Notes: generated from the sequence alone by a model not told the origin. A stretch of DNA of 64,000 bases from an uncultured Fluviicola sp. (GCF_902168135.1 NZ_CABHOL010000009.1:1-64000), one strand, 5' to 3'; shown: positions 1 to 8,258, counted from the first letter of the stretch. Made by a program: numbers and translations.

Positions 1-70
1 TTTTCAAGCAGAAGACGGCATACGAGATCTAGTACGGTCTCGTGGGCTCGGAGATGTGTATAAGAGACAG
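1..70 (+). other. Illumina Nextera i7 adapter (contaminant)
   Basis: Bases 5-28 match the Illumina P7 flow-cell oligo, 29-36 (CTAGTACG) are an 8-base index that fits Nextera N702 in adapter orientation, 37-51 are the Nextera read-2 stem and 52-70 are the 19-base Tn5 mosaic end AGATGTGTATAAGAGACAG. This is library-construction sequence left on the contig end, so genomic DNA starts at 71. Reading frames crossing it yield artefact peptides: MYKRQ on the plus strand and a minus-strand tail ending HISEPTRPY. Confidence 0.98.
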
Positions 71-370
71 ACTCCAAGTAGTGAAAACGACCTGAGAACA
101 GGTGGTAAATTCAAACATCGAATGGAAGCCAAAGACGGGAGTTTCGGTTTTGACTTTGAAGGCACTTATGACCAGGTGGAGCTGCATCGGGAAATTACAT
201 ACACAATGAGTGACGGAAGAAAGGCTACGACTTTGTTTACAGAGCAAAACGGGGAAACCAAAATAGCGACCATATTTGATCCTGAAACAGAAAATGACCC
301 TGAATTTCAGAAACAAGGATGGCAAGCGATCCTGGACAACTTTGTAAAATATGTTGAATCAAACCAATAA
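71..370 (+). CDS. SRPBCC / AHSA1-like protein, 5'-truncated
   Basis: This is the C-terminal ~99 residues of a START-like SRPBCC protein of the COG3832/YndB type. Visible family features are the NDLRTGGKF stretch, RMEAKDGSFGFDFEGTYDQV, a DGR turn, and the C-terminal GWQAILDNFVKYVE helix. The family has a helix-grip fold with a hydrophobic cavity; the ligand cannot be read from sequence. The real start lies off the contig. A GTG at 56 opens the same frame but sits in adapter and is not genuine. The next gene begins 11 bases downstream and encodes a DoxX-like protein, followed by a VOC protein, a grouping often seen in Bacteroidota. Confidence 0.85.
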   Translation, partial: TPSSENDLRTGGKFKHRMEAKDGSFGFDFEGTYDQVELHREITYTMSDGRKATTLFTEQNGETKIATIFDPETENDPEFQKQGWQAILDNFVKYVESNQ

Positions 371-381
371 AATTTAATAAG

Positions 382-777
382 ATGAAAAAGTTTAAAATTA
401 TTTTTTGGGTGGCAACCGCCATCCTTATCCTTTGGGAAGGTGTCATGCCGCTTAGCACCGTGATCTTTGCGCCCGAGTATGTAAATGCGGGCACAAAACC
501 TCTGGGCTATCCCGATTATTTCGCCTACACCCTTATTATTTGTAAAGTACTTGGAGTGTTGGCTATTTCTTATTCTAAAACTCCGGAGAAGCTAAAGGAA
601 TGGGCCTATGCAGGACTAACCTTTAATTTAATCTTTGCATTCATCAGTCACGCCTGTGTTGACCAAAATATGGGGTTTATGTTAATGCCACTTGTGGTTT
701 TGGGCATTCTGGCAGTTTCCTATGTCTACAACCATAAAATTCAGAATTACAGCCAAAGCAGGCTATCCGTTAATTGA
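382..777 (+). CDS. DoxX-like integral membrane protein
   Basis: A 131-residue protein with four predicted membrane helices (about residues 5-27, 46-63, 74-92 and 95-113). The GxxMPLSTVIFAPEYV region between helices 1 and 2 and the LGYPDYFAYTLIICKVLG stretch fit the DoxX_2/DoxX-like family. Members are small inner-membrane proteins, some linked to quinone or thiol redox chemistry; no specific role can be assigned here. It starts 11 bases after the SRPBCC gene and ends 13 bases before the VOC gene, so the three probably share a transcript. Confidence 0.75.
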   Translation: MKKFKIIFWVATAILILWEGVMPLSTVIFAPEYVNAGTKPLGYPDYFAYTLIICKVLGVLAISYSKTPEKLKEWAYAGLTFNLIFAFISHACVDQNMGFMLMPLVVLGILAVSYVYNHKIQNYSQSRLSVN

Positions 778-790
778 TGAGTGTAGGCGT

Positions 791-1192
791 ATGGATGAGC
801 TTACTAATAAGGTAACCAGTGCGATTTTTATCACATTTTCCGGGAATTGTATAAAAGCACTCAGATTTTACCAATCCTGCTTTGGTGGTACCTTGCAATT
901 TGAAACTTTTGGGAAAGAATTATTACAGGTTTACACAGAAACACCTGTCGTAAGTGGATCCCTGGTTTCCGACAGAATAATTATTCATGGCTCGGACCTG
1001 GTACACGAAGAAGGAAGAAAAATTGGGAATTATATGTCTATTTTTCTATACTGCAAAACCAGCAATGATAGGAAAGTGCTTATAGAAAAACTGGAAGCTA
1101 ACAAAAAGAGTCCTTTTAATAGGAATGATGATGACCAAAAACTAATTGAGATAACGGATATGTTTGATGTAAGATGGTTATTAGGGGTTTAG
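791..1192 (+). CDS. VOC (glyoxalase/PhnB-like) family protein
   Basis: The product has 133 residues. I chose ATG 791 (MDELTNKV) because upstream in-frame starts lie inside the DoxX gene and give an unrelated N terminus. The pattern IFITFSGNCIKALRFYQSCFGG is the first beta-alpha element of a vicinal-oxygen-chelate module; the C-terminal FDVRWLLGV resembles the PhnB-type ending. The protein is short and divergent, and I cannot identify the usual His/Glu metal ligands with confidence, so an enzymatic role is unproven. It is the last gene of the SRPBCC-DoxX-VOC set and is followed by a hairpin terminator. Confidence 0.65.
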   Translation: MDELTNKVTSAIFITFSGNCIKALRFYQSCFGGTLQFETFGKELLQVYTETPVVSGSLVSDRIIIHGSDLVHEEGRKIGNYMSIFLYCKTSNDRKVLIEKLEANKKSPFNRNDDDQKLIEITDMFDVRWLLGV

Positions 1193-1220
1193 CCGCAATG
1201 GATAGAATTATACAAAAAGA

Positions 1221-1252
1221 AAAAAGCATTCAGCGGTAGTTGGATGCTTTTT
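1221..1252 (+). terminator. Rho-independent terminator
   Basis: AAAAAGCAT at 1221-1229 pairs with ATGCTTTTT at 1244-1252, with further T-rich sequence after it. It lies 28 bases beyond the VOC stop codon. Confidence 0.6.
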
Positions 1253-1369
1253 TGCTTTTGTCCCTTAATACTCTCCCAATAGCTATCGGGAGCGAAATCA
1301 CAGTTCGAAGATCGAATTTCCCTGAAAATACGGTATCTCACATTTTTTTGGTAGTATTGGAGTACTAAA

Positions 1370-1957
1370 ATGGCTATGCAGCAGATACTATTTGACTTTT
1401 TAACGAAATATGTTCCTCTGACAGAAGCGGAGAAGAACGCAATCGTTTCCCTGGATATCTTTCGTTCGGTAAAGAAAGGCACTGTTTTACTCCGGGAAGG
1501 ACAAATTACGAAAGAAAGCTATTTTGTTCTGAAAGGATGTATCCGGAAATATTATGTCCTCGAGGGAGAAGAAAAAACAACTGCTTTTTACACCGAAATG
1601 GAAGGTTTGACGCCTCATTGCGTTGCAAGCCAAATGCCTTCTGAATATTATGTAAGCTGTACGGAAGACTGCATACTCATCGTTTCGAATGCGGATATGG
1701 AAAGTGAAGTCAACGGTAAGTTTCCAAAGTTCGACACCCTTTGCAAAATACTATCCGAAGAACGTTTGGGGAAACAACAAATCGATTTCGATGCGTTTAA
1801 AACCTCTTCTCCCGAACAGCGTTATTTGAATTTATTGCAGTCCCGGTCCGATCTTATTCAGCGTGTGCCGCAGCACCAATTGGCGAGCTATTTAGGAATC
1901 AAACCTCAATCATTAAGCCGTCTAAGAGCAAGAATTATCGAAAAAAGTAAGGAATAA
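1370..1957 (+). CDS. Crp/Fnr family transcriptional regulator
   Basis: A 195-residue cyclic-nucleotide-binding-fold regulator. Residues about 15-115 form the jelly-roll sensor (KGTVLLREGQITKESYFVLKGCIRKYYV is the typical strand pair with central Gly), followed by a dimer helix and a C-terminal helix-turn-helix (QHQLASYLGIKPQSLSRLRARI, about 167-188). This class is abundant in Bacteroidota and usually lacks the Arg/Glu set for cAMP and the Cys set for an Fe-S cluster; I see no Cys cluster. The gene stands alone between the VOC terminator and a membrane-protein gene whose promoter begins 47 bases downstream, which makes that gene a candidate target. A second ATG lies two codons in, at 1376. Confidence 0.85.
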   Translation: MAMQQILFDFLTKYVPLTEAEKNAIVSLDIFRSVKKGTVLLREGQITKESYFVLKGCIRKYYVLEGEEKTTAFYTEMEGLTPHCVASQMPSEYYVSCTEDCILIVSNADMESEVNGKFPKFDTLCKILSEERLGKQQIDFDAFKTSSPEQRYLNLLQSRSDLIQRVPQHQLASYLGIKPQSLSRLRARIIEKSKE

Positions 1958-2003
1958 GCTTCTTTCTTAACTTAAGTGAACGAGTTGCAGCGTTTCACCC
2001 GCC

Positions 2004-2011
2004 TACTTTTG
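2004..2011 (+). promoter_or_regulatory. Bacteroidota -7 element
   Basis: TACTTTTG matches TAnnTTTG and lies 20 bases before ATG 2032. A TTG at 1985-1987 is a possible -33 box but is spaced only 16 bases away. Confidence 0.5.
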
Positions 2012-2031
2012 TGGTATCCATTTGATAATTT

Positions 2032-2463
2032 ATGAATACACAAAAAACAACACAGAAACCACTTGAAGAATTTAAAGTCAGTGTCAGACTGAAGCTTGCT
2101 GCATTATGGGTCAGTTTCATGTTTCTCTACATCTACGTCGATTATTTCCACTTATTCATGCCCGGAACTTTGGAAGACATGCTAGCCGGTAAAGTGTTTA
2201 CGTTTAAGGTTAGTCAAACATTTCTTTTGATCGTGCTCGCTGCAGCTGCCATACCTGTATTAATGATTTTTCTTTCGCTTGCATTGCCGGCTAAAATAAA
2301 TCGGCTTACAAACATCATCGTTGCGTTAATCCACATTCCTTATATGCTGTTTAACCTGGCGGGAGAAGCCTGGATTCACATGGTGCTTGGGGCTGTTTTA
2401 GAAGTTATTCTTCTTGGTCTGATTATCCGTTACGCCTGGAAATGGCCCCGGATGGATGAATGA
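2032..2463 (+). CDS. DUF6326-type membrane protein
   Basis: A 143-residue protein with four predicted membrane helices (about 24-42, 62-84, 93-112, 116-135). The motif VRLKLAALWVSFMFLYIYVDYFHLFMPG with a following short LAGKVF loop is what I associate with DUF6326 proteins. No function is known for the family. The acidic/aromatic YVDYFHLF element at the end of helix 1 is its most distinctive part. It is monocistronic, with its own TAnnTTTG promoter element, and lies downstream of the Crp/Fnr gene. Confidence 0.6.
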   Translation: MNTQKTTQKPLEEFKVSVRLKLAALWVSFMFLYIYVDYFHLFMPGTLEDMLAGKVFTFKVSQTFLLIVLAAAAIPVLMIFLSLALPAKINRLTNIIVALIHIPYMLFNLAGEAWIHMVLGAVLEVILLGLIIRYAWKWPRMDE

Positions 2464-2626
2464 AAAACGGCTTGAAGTTTTCGGAAACGATAGTTTTGGG
2501 AGGGTGTCTTTCTCCGGAAAAATTTTAATTCTTTGATCTTTTTCCTTAATATTGAAGTATCCGCGTAACAAAACCTAAGTCAGGCCAATTGGATTGCTGT
2601 CAGCGGTTTTATAAAACAAAGCAAAG

Positions 2627-3499
2627 ATGAAAAAACTTTTAGTCATTTTTCTGATCTTTTCAACGGCTCAGTGCCTGAAAGCGCAGCAATATCAGCCTTT
2701 TGATCTTAATTCGGGAATATGGTACTGCTTTTATTCTACAAAAGGCGGGATGTTTGGAGGTGGAACTCCTGTAAATTACTATGCCTCAGATTCCGTTAAG
2801 TTTTACTGTGACGGAGATACGATCATTAATGCGGTTGCATTTAAAAAATTAATGTATGCAGGAAATACATCCTCTCAAGTTGTACCGTTAACTCCGATTT
2901 CAGGATACTATGGCGCTATCCGGAATGATGTGCCCAATAAGAAAGTATATTTCGTGTCTAAAGGGTATGATTCCAGTTACCAGGGAACGGGAGATTTACT
3001 TTATGATTTTGATTTGAATATTGGTGACAGTATTGCAACACATTTTATTTCCACGGATAAGGAACCCGTTTCCCAAATAGATTCGGTTCTGTATTGCGGC
3101 GCATACCACAAAAGATACAGCAGTCCGTCGGGATATTTTATTATTGAAGGAATTGGTTCGCAGCATGGATTGATCCCGGTAAAATTCGCGACCAATTTCG
3201 GCTATACGATGTGTTACGAGGAAACAGGAAATCAGTCCTGTACAAATTGCAATATAGCGTTATCGTTGGAAGACAACACTTTAAATCGTCTGGCTATTTT
3301 CCCGAATCCTACTACCGGAAGCATACAGATCCAATCGGATTTAGACATTCTATACCTGGAATTATATGATGCGGATGGAAGCCTGGTGGAACGGATCAAT
3401 GATTCCAAAACGGGAATAGATTTGAAAAGGAGTGGGGTTTATCTGTTGAAAATACACACCGATTCAGGAGAGTTTGTAAGAAGACTGATCAGGGAATAA
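2627..3499 (+). CDS. T9SS type A sorting-domain protein, unknown cargo
   Basis: A 290-residue secreted protein. An N-terminal signal peptide (MKKLLVIFLIFSTAQCLKA) is followed by an unrecognised module of about 190 residues. A short Cys-containing linker (CTNCNIALSLEDN) precedes a C-terminal type A sorting domain from about residue 218: LAIFPNPTTGSIQIQS, then LELYDADGSLVERI and SGVYLLKIHTDSGEFVRRLI. The sorting domain directs export through the type IX machinery and is normally cleaved. The cargo module shows no catalytic motif I recognise. The gene stands alone. Confidence 0.85.
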   Translation: MKKLLVIFLIFSTAQCLKAQQYQPFDLNSGIWYCFYSTKGGMFGGGTPVNYYASDSVKFYCDGDTIINAVAFKKLMYAGNTSSQVVPLTPISGYYGAIRNDVPNKKVYFVSKGYDSSYQGTGDLLYDFDLNIGDSIATHFISTDKEPVSQIDSVLYCGAYHKRYSSPSGYFIIEGIGSQHGLIPVKFATNFGYTMCYEETGNQSCTNCNIALSLEDNTLNRLAIFPNPTTGSIQIQSDLDILYLELYDADGSLVERINDSKTGIDLKRSGVYLLKIHTDSGEFVRRLIRE

Positions 3500-3610
3500 T
3501 CAAGTACTGAATTTGCAAAAGATTGAGTTACCGGATTCCGGAGTCATTTAACAGATACTAAAATCAATAACTGTTCGTTAAGTATCAAAACACGCTTAAA
3601 ATACTAACAC

Positions 3611-5296
3611 ATGTCACTGATTTCTAATCGTTTTTTTCTTTCGGGAACTTTCTTTATCCTGCTGTTTGTACCTGTTTCCTTCGGGCAAGCTTTCCAATGG
3701 GCTAAGCAAAACGGGGAATCCGGATGGGATAGGGTAAGTGCAGTCCAAACGAATACCATGAACGAGGTTTACCTCTTAGGTAGTTTTGAAGGAACTGTTG
3801 ATCTTGATCCCGGAACCGGAGTTTTTCAAATGACTTCCGTGGGGGCTAGAGATGCCTTTATCTCTAAACTTGATTCCAACGGAAATTTTATCTGGGCCAA
3901 ACAGTTCGGTGACAGTGCTTTTGTAGATGAAATAAGTAAGCTGGGAATAGATTCTCAGGGAAACTTGTATATCACCGGATCATTCCTGGGATCCATGGAT
4001 TTTGATCCGGGACCGGGAAGTTTTTCTGTGACATCCCATGCAATGGACCGGGATATCTTTATTCTGAAACTGGACGATAGTGGTAGTTTTGTCTGGGCCA
4101 AACAAATTGGAGGACCATTCAATCACTTTTTTCCTACACCGGCCCACGCTTCAGCAATAGCGGTGGATGAGGTAGGAAATCAATACTTAACCGGTTATTT
4201 TGACGGGACCATCGACTTTGATCCGGATCCGAATGTGGAGTTCGAAATGATATCTCAGACAAATTCCTCTGACATCTTCGTATGCAAATTAAGTACGAAC
4301 GGAGCCTTGGTATGGGCCAAACAATTCCATGGAAATCAGCCTCATTTCGGAGGAGTAGGGTATGATATAGCTGTCAATACACTCGGAGAAGTTTATTCTA
4401 CGGGCACCATAGGCGGATCAATTGATTTCGATCCTGGTATGGCTAATTTTTCCCTGGAACCGTCAGTTTCCGGTCAGACGGAGGCTTACCTCAGTAAACT
4501 GGATGCACAGGGAAACTTTTTATGGGCCGAAATAATGGGCCCGGGTGAAGGAAATGCTTTAGCTGTCGACGATCAGGGAAATGTATATTCAAGTGGATCG
4601 GCGCCTCCGGGATATACACCACTGATCCATAAACTGGATGCATCCGGGCAATTGTTGTGGGAAAAAGAATTGGGAGGCACGGACGGCGTATCTATTGCAG
4701 TAGATAGCAACGATAATGTATATACGATCGGTTCGTGTTTCGGAACAAATGATTATGATCCGGGACCAGGTGTTTTTCAGCTTTCAGCTGGAAATTCAGA
4801 TGCATATATTCGTAAACTCGATTCTTCAGGCAACTTTTTATGGGCAGGATTGCTAAGCGGGACTGACCAGGTTTGGGCTTGTGATGTGACAATTGATTCG
4901 GATAACGCCATTTTGGCCGCTGGTTATTTCAGTCAAACGGCTGATTTTGATCCTTCACTTTTAATTTTCAACCTTACGGGACCAGCTTCCGGTTACAACT
5001 TATTTGTAACCAAATTAAGCCAGGATTCGGAACTTGGAATAGCTGATAATGAACTTCGCGATGAAATAATCCTTTATCCGAATCCCACCGGAGGAAATAT
5101 TACCCTGGTTTACGAAGGAAGTGATGATAACCTGTATTTCCATTTGAAGAATATCAACGGACAATTGTTGGGCTCACAGCAGCTTTATCCGGGAAGCAAA
5201 ACGGAAATAGAGTTAAATCTGGCAAGCGGAATGTACCTGCTGGAAATAACCGATAAAGAACAAGTTCGTTCGGTGCACCGGATAGTGAAAAAGTAA
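3611..5296 (+). CDS. T9SS protein with SBBP-type beta-propeller repeats
   Basis: A 561-residue secreted protein with signal peptide (about 1-25, ending FGQA). About eight repeats of roughly 50-55 residues follow, each with a DFDPGPG-like turn, an F(I/V)xKLDxxGNFxWAKQ strand pair and an AVDxxGNxYxTGxF strand. These are SBBP/beta-propeller repeats seen in large Bacteroidota surface proteins. Residues about 485-561 are a type A sorting domain (IILYPNPTGGNITLVYEG; SGMYLLEI). The propeller is probably a binding or adhesion scaffold; no enzyme motif is visible. A strong bidirectional terminator follows. Confidence 0.85.
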   Translation: MSLISNRFFLSGTFFILLFVPVSFGQAFQWAKQNGESGWDRVSAVQTNTMNEVYLLGSFEGTVDLDPGTGVFQMTSVGARDAFISKLDSNGNFIWAKQFGDSAFVDEISKLGIDSQGNLYITGSFLGSMDFDPGPGSFSVTSHAMDRDIFILKLDDSGSFVWAKQIGGPFNHFFPTPAHASAIAVDEVGNQYLTGYFDGTIDFDPDPNVEFEMISQTNSSDIFVCKLSTNGALVWAKQFHGNQPHFGGVGYDIAVNTLGEVYSTGTIGGSIDFDPGMANFSLEPSVSGQTEAYLSKLDAQGNFLWAEIMGPGEGNALAVDDQGNVYSSGSAPPGYTPLIHKLDASGQLLWEKELGGTDGVSIAVDSNDNVYTIGSCFGTNDYDPGPGVFQLSAGNSDAYIRKLDSSGNFLWAGLLSGTDQVWACDVTIDSDNAILAAGYFSQTADFDPSLLIFNLTGPASGYNLFVTKLSQDSELGIADNELRDEIILYPNPTGGNITLVYEGSDDNLYFHLKNINGQLLGSQQLYPGSKTEIELNLASGMYLLEITDKEQVRSVHRIVKK

Positions 5297-5372
5297 TCGT
5301 ACTGAAAGGTTTCGTAAAGAAAAGCTGCGTTTTGGTGAAAACCCGGTAACTCTAAAACTTGAATACAAAAAA

Positions 5373-5399
5373 ACGCCTGGCTAACCAGGCGTTTTTTTT
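5373..5399. terminator. Bidirectional rho-independent terminator
   Basis: ACGCCTGG (5373-5380), loop CTAA, CCAGGCGT (5385-5392), flanked by A7 on the left and T8 on the right. It separates two convergent genes and can serve both. Confidence 0.9.
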
Positions 5400-5404
5400 A
5401 GGAG

Positions 5405-6145
5405 TTATTTTCTTTTATAATCTTCGTCTTCATCATCGTAATCCTCATCATCGTAATCTTCGTCGTCATACTCGTCTTCATCGTCGTAGTCTTCATCCGA
5501 ATCATCGTCACTGTTTACCAGGTATTTACGGTAGTCTTCTTCAATTTCTTCTTCTTCGTTTCTGCCGAATAAATCCAATTCTTCGTCTGAAAGATCATCG
5601 TCATCCAAAAATTGATTGTCTTTACCACTTTTGCGGTAAGCTTCCATTTTTGGTTTCTTCGGAGCATCTTTACTAACACTTCCGCCTAAGCCTTTTGCAT
5701 CTTTCTCCTTTTTGCGCTCAACTTTCGCCGGAATAATGTCATCCGGACTGGTAAAAGCAGGTTTACTTGTACGCTCTTCCGGTTTTTTGTAATCCGACTT
5801 GTATTCATTCGTATTACTGCGGTCTTCTCTTGGACGATCACTTTTGAAAGAAGGTCTGTCCCCGGAACGGTTGTCACCACCAGACGGTTTTCCTCCCGAA
5901 GCACGGTCATCCGCTTTCTTAACAGCGATATTTCGTCCGTTAATGACATAATTATCTAATGCCTGGATTGCCTGATCTGCTTCTGATTCATCCGCCATTT
6001 CAACAAAAGCAAAACCTCTTGGCTTGCCTGTTTCGCGGTCTTTTGCAATGGTAATACGGTTTACTCTTCCGTATTCTTCAAAAAGGGACTTCAACTGATC
6101 TTCTGTTGCGTTGAAATCAAGTTTTGCCACAAAAATACTTGTCAT
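5405..6145 (-). CDS. RRM RNA-binding protein with long acidic tail
   Basis: A 246-residue protein. Residues 1-80 are one RNA-recognition motif, with RNP2 IFVAKL at 4-9 and RNP1 RGFAFVEM at 43-50, the usual aromatic RNA-stacking positions. Small single-RRM proteins are common in Bacteroidota and are thought to act as RNA chaperones or regulators. The rest is disordered: an Arg/Ser/Gly/Asp stretch (about 82-160), a Lys-rich segment, then an extreme Asp/Glu/Tyr tail (about 183-242) of DEDYDDEDE-type repeats ending in YKRK. The acidic tail is encoded by near-perfect ATC/GTC-type triplet repeats (5413-5515), which could change length by slippage. Monocistronic. Confidence 0.9.
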   Translation of the reverse strand: MTSIFVAKLDFNATEDQLKSLFEEYGRVNRITIAKDRETGKPRGFAFVEMADESEADQAIQALDNYVINGRNIAVKKADDRASGGKPSGGDNRSGDRPSFKSDRPREDRSNTNEYKSDYKKPEERTSKPAFTSPDDIIPAKVERKKEKDAKGLGGSVSKDAPKKPKMEAYRKSGKDNQFLDDDDLSDEELDLFGRNEEEEIEEDYRKYLVNSDDDSDEDYDDEDEYDDEDYDDEDYDDEDEDYKRK

Positions 6146-6290
6146 CGGTATTTAAATATTCTCTTTTGCGCCCCAAATGAGGCTTTTGTTTCGAACGAAG
6201 ATATATAAATTTTCAAACCCACAAAACTTTGAACGATAATTCTGTGTCACCAATTATTCATTGGTTTCTGTCAAAGATTTTAAAGACTAA

Positions 6291-6722
6291 TTATTGCTTG
6301 TTCTTTAACAGGTCGCGGATTTCCATTAATAGCTTTTCTTCATTGGAAGGTTCTGGTGCCGGAGCAGGTGTTTCTTCCTCTTTTTTCTTGCGGAAATTGG
6401 CAGCTTTATTCATCAATTTAATTATTAAGAATAAACAAAATGCAATTACAAGGAAATTGATAACTTTTGCCAGGAATGCACCATACAGAATACCTCCTTC
6501 TACTACTTCTTTTCCGTCTTTTACTACTGTAGTTCCGAAAGCTTTTAACTCCGCAATATTGTCTACATGTGCAGCTTTTAATGCCGGATTTAATAGAGCT
6601 GGAGTAATAATATCGGTAACCAGCGAGTTAATAATTGCTCCGAAAGCGGCTCCCAGGATGACGGCTACTGCCAGGTCAACCACATTTCCGCGCATGATAA
6701 ATGCCTTGAATTCCTTTAACAT
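6291..6722 (-). CDS. mscL: Large-conductance mechanosensitive channel
   Basis: A 143-residue MscL homologue that releases solutes under membrane tension in hypo-osmotic shock. The N-terminal MLKEFKAFIMRGNVVDLAVAVILGAAFGAIINSLVTDIITP is the amphipathic S1 helix plus the pore-lining TM1 with its Ala/Gly-rich gate. A periplasmic loop follows (about 46-75), then TM2 (about 80-104), a basic patch RKKKEEE, a Pro/Ala linker and a C-terminal helix bundle (EKLLMEIRDLLKN). Length is typical. It stands between the RRM gene and recR with its own 5' region. Confidence 0.95.
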   Translation of the reverse strand: MLKEFKAFIMRGNVVDLAVAVILGAAFGAIINSLVTDIITPALLNPALKAAHVDNIAELKAFGTTVVKDGKEVVEGGILYGAFLAKVINFLVIAFCLFLIIKLMNKAANFRKKKEEETPAPAPEPSNEEKLLMEIRDLLKNKQ

Positions 6723-6862
6723 AGTTCTTAGTTTGAAGTCTAATATACAAAACAGAGTGAGAAACAGAAACAGAATGAGGAAAAGATTTTCAGCGGAAAA
6801 GGAAGAATATGAACAGAAGAATTAGAATCTTTCTTCATGCTCATTCTTGGCTTTCATTCTGA

Positions 6863-7468
6863 TTAAGATTGAAAAGGGATGCGCTGCTGTATCGACCGCG
6901 AAAGTGTAATCTCGTCTGCGTACTGGATCTCAGAACCAACTGCAATACCTCGTGAAAGGGCTGTTATCTGTACATTGGTGGCGTGCAGTTTTTTGTACAG
7001 GAAGAAATTCGTCGTGTCTCCTTCCATGGTCGGACTTAAAGCCAAAATGATTTCGTCCGCTTGTCCGGCAGTACACTTATCAACCAAGGGCTGAATAAAC
7101 AGGTCATTCGGTCCGATTCCATCCATGGGAGAAATAATTCCGCCCAATACGTGATAAATCCCCTGGTAGGTCCCTGTGCTTTCAATAGCCATCACATCGC
7201 GGATATCTTCCACTACACAAATCAGGCGGTGATTGCGTTTTTCATTCGAACAAATGGAGCAAACCGGAGTATCTGAAATGTTACCGCAGGAAGAACAACT
7301 TTGTACATGGGATTTTAATTGCTGCAGAATATCTCCGAAACGCTCGAGTTCTTCCGGATCGCGTTTCAATAAATTCAATACCAGGCGCAAAGCAGTACGC
7401 TTACCAATTCCGGGTAAAGAGCTAAATTGCTCTACTGCTTCTTCAACATATTTCGATGGAATATTCAT
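6863..7468 (-). CDS. recR: Recombination mediator RecR
   Basis: A 201-residue RecR. The N-terminal helix-hairpin-helix (SLPGIGKRTALRLVLNLL, about 17-34) is followed by a four-Cys zinc site (C58, C61, C70, C73), then a TOPRIM domain beginning CVVEDIRDVMAIE (about 84) and containing DEIILALSPTMEGDTT. RecR acts with RecO/RecF to load RecA at gaps. Length and motifs are intact. The start ATG at 7468 has a TAnnTTTG promoter element only 6 bases upstream, suggesting a very short leader. Confidence 0.97.
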   Translation of the reverse strand: MNIPSKYVEEAVEQFSSLPGIGKRTALRLVLNLLKRDPEELERFGDILQQLKSHVQSCSSCGNISDTPVCSICSNEKRNHRLICVVEDIRDVMAIESTGTYQGIYHVLGGIISPMDGIGPNDLFIQPLVDKCTAGQADEIILALSPTMEGDTTNFFLYKKLHATNVQITALSRGIAVGSEIQYADEITLSRSIQQRIPFQS

Positions 7469-7473
7469 CGCTT

Positions 7474-7481
7474 CAAAAGTA
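7474..7481 (-). promoter_or_regulatory. Bacteroidota -7 element for recR
   Basis: CAAAAGTA on the plus strand reads TACTTTTG on the minus strand, matching TAnnTTTG, 6 bases upstream of the recR start. No clear -33 box. Confidence 0.4.
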
Positions 7482-7556
7482 CGGATTTTAGCTTGTTTTC
7501 ATGTTTACAGCCGATGAATATCGGTCAAATTAAGAACTCATTCGAACGAAGTACTT

Positions 7557-8258
7557 GTGTTTTCTGGCTTGAAGCAGTATTTTCGCGGGGTGGATAAGAT
7601 AGCATTTGATTTTTTAGGATTACACCTTTTGGAACCGATGGCCCTGATATTGAATTGGATTATAGCAGGATTCTGCCTATTTGCGTTCAATAAACTGGGG
7701 AAGTATAAGAACGAAGCAAATTTTTACTGGCGCCTTTTTTACCTTACATTCGGACTTTCTACCTTTTTTGGCGGGTTGGGACACTTGTTCTTTAACTACT
7801 GGGGATTTTTCGGAAAGTACCCAAGCTGGATTTTCGGATGTTTGGCTAATGGTTTTGCTGCGGTCGGAATGTTGCGTTTTAAAGGAATTTCCACTCCGAA
7901 AGATTATGCTTTTGCTTTGATCTGGATAAAGAGTATTGCCCTGTGTGTGGTTTCTATTTTGACCCAAAAATTCATTTTCACAGCAATTGATGCCATTATT
8001 ACTTACATCAGTTATACCGGTGTGTATGCTTATATTTTACAAAGAAGGCACCCGGAAGCCCAGTTTTTGAAAAAATTCATCATTGGTGTCTGTATCCTGA
8101 CTCCTTCGGCATTTATCTTTATTTTGAAGATCAATGTGCACGAATGGCTGAATAAAGATGATCTGAGCCATATCCTGATGTTGGTAACGATTTATTATTT
8201 TTACCTTGGTATAAAAGAATGGGGGCAAAGTCAGTCTCCGGAATTAAAACATGTCTAA
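7557..8258 (+). CDS. Seven-helix membrane protein (DUF6962-like)
   Basis: A 233-residue integral membrane protein with about seven helices spread from residue 22 to 222. Conserved-looking features are FYLTFGLSTFFGGLGHLFFNYWG in the second to third helix, whose internal His/Asn could face the core, and a C-terminal LSHILMLVTIYYFYLGIKEW helix. I associate it with DUF6962, at moderate confidence. The proposed start is GTG 7557 (MFSGLKQYFRG); no ATG precedes the first helix. Its last 8 bases overlap smpB, so the two are likely co-translated, though no functional link to trans-translation is evident. Confidence 0.55.
   Translation: MFSGLKQYFRGVDKIAFDFLGLHLLEPMALILNWIIAGFCLFAFNKLGKYKNEANFYWRLFYLTFGLSTFFGGLGHLFFNYWGFFGKYPSWIFGCLANGFAAVGMLRFKGISTPKDYAFALIWIKSIALCVVSILTQKFIFTAIDAIITYISYTGVYAYILQRRHPEAQFLKKFIIGVCILTPSAFIFILKINVHEWLNKDDLSHILMLVTIYYFYLGIKEWGQSQSPELKHV

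Noticed and set aside
56-70. GTG start giving MYKRQ at the head of the SRPBCC gene
   Set aside because: These bases are Tn5 mosaic end from the library, not genome.
29-325. Minus-strand frame ending HISEPTRPY
   Set aside because: Its C terminus is translated adapter and the rest is antisense to the SRPBCC gene.
692-790. N-terminal extension of the VOC protein into the DoxX gene
   Set aside because: It is out-of-frame DoxX sequence; ATG 791 gives a protein that starts right at the domain.
5359-5676. Plus-strand frame rich in His and Arg
   Set aside because: It is antisense to the acidic triplet-repeat tail of the RRM protein; the composition follows from the repeat.
6229-6825. Long plus-strand frame over mscL
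   Set aside because: Antisense shadow of a fully intact MscL with all family motifs.
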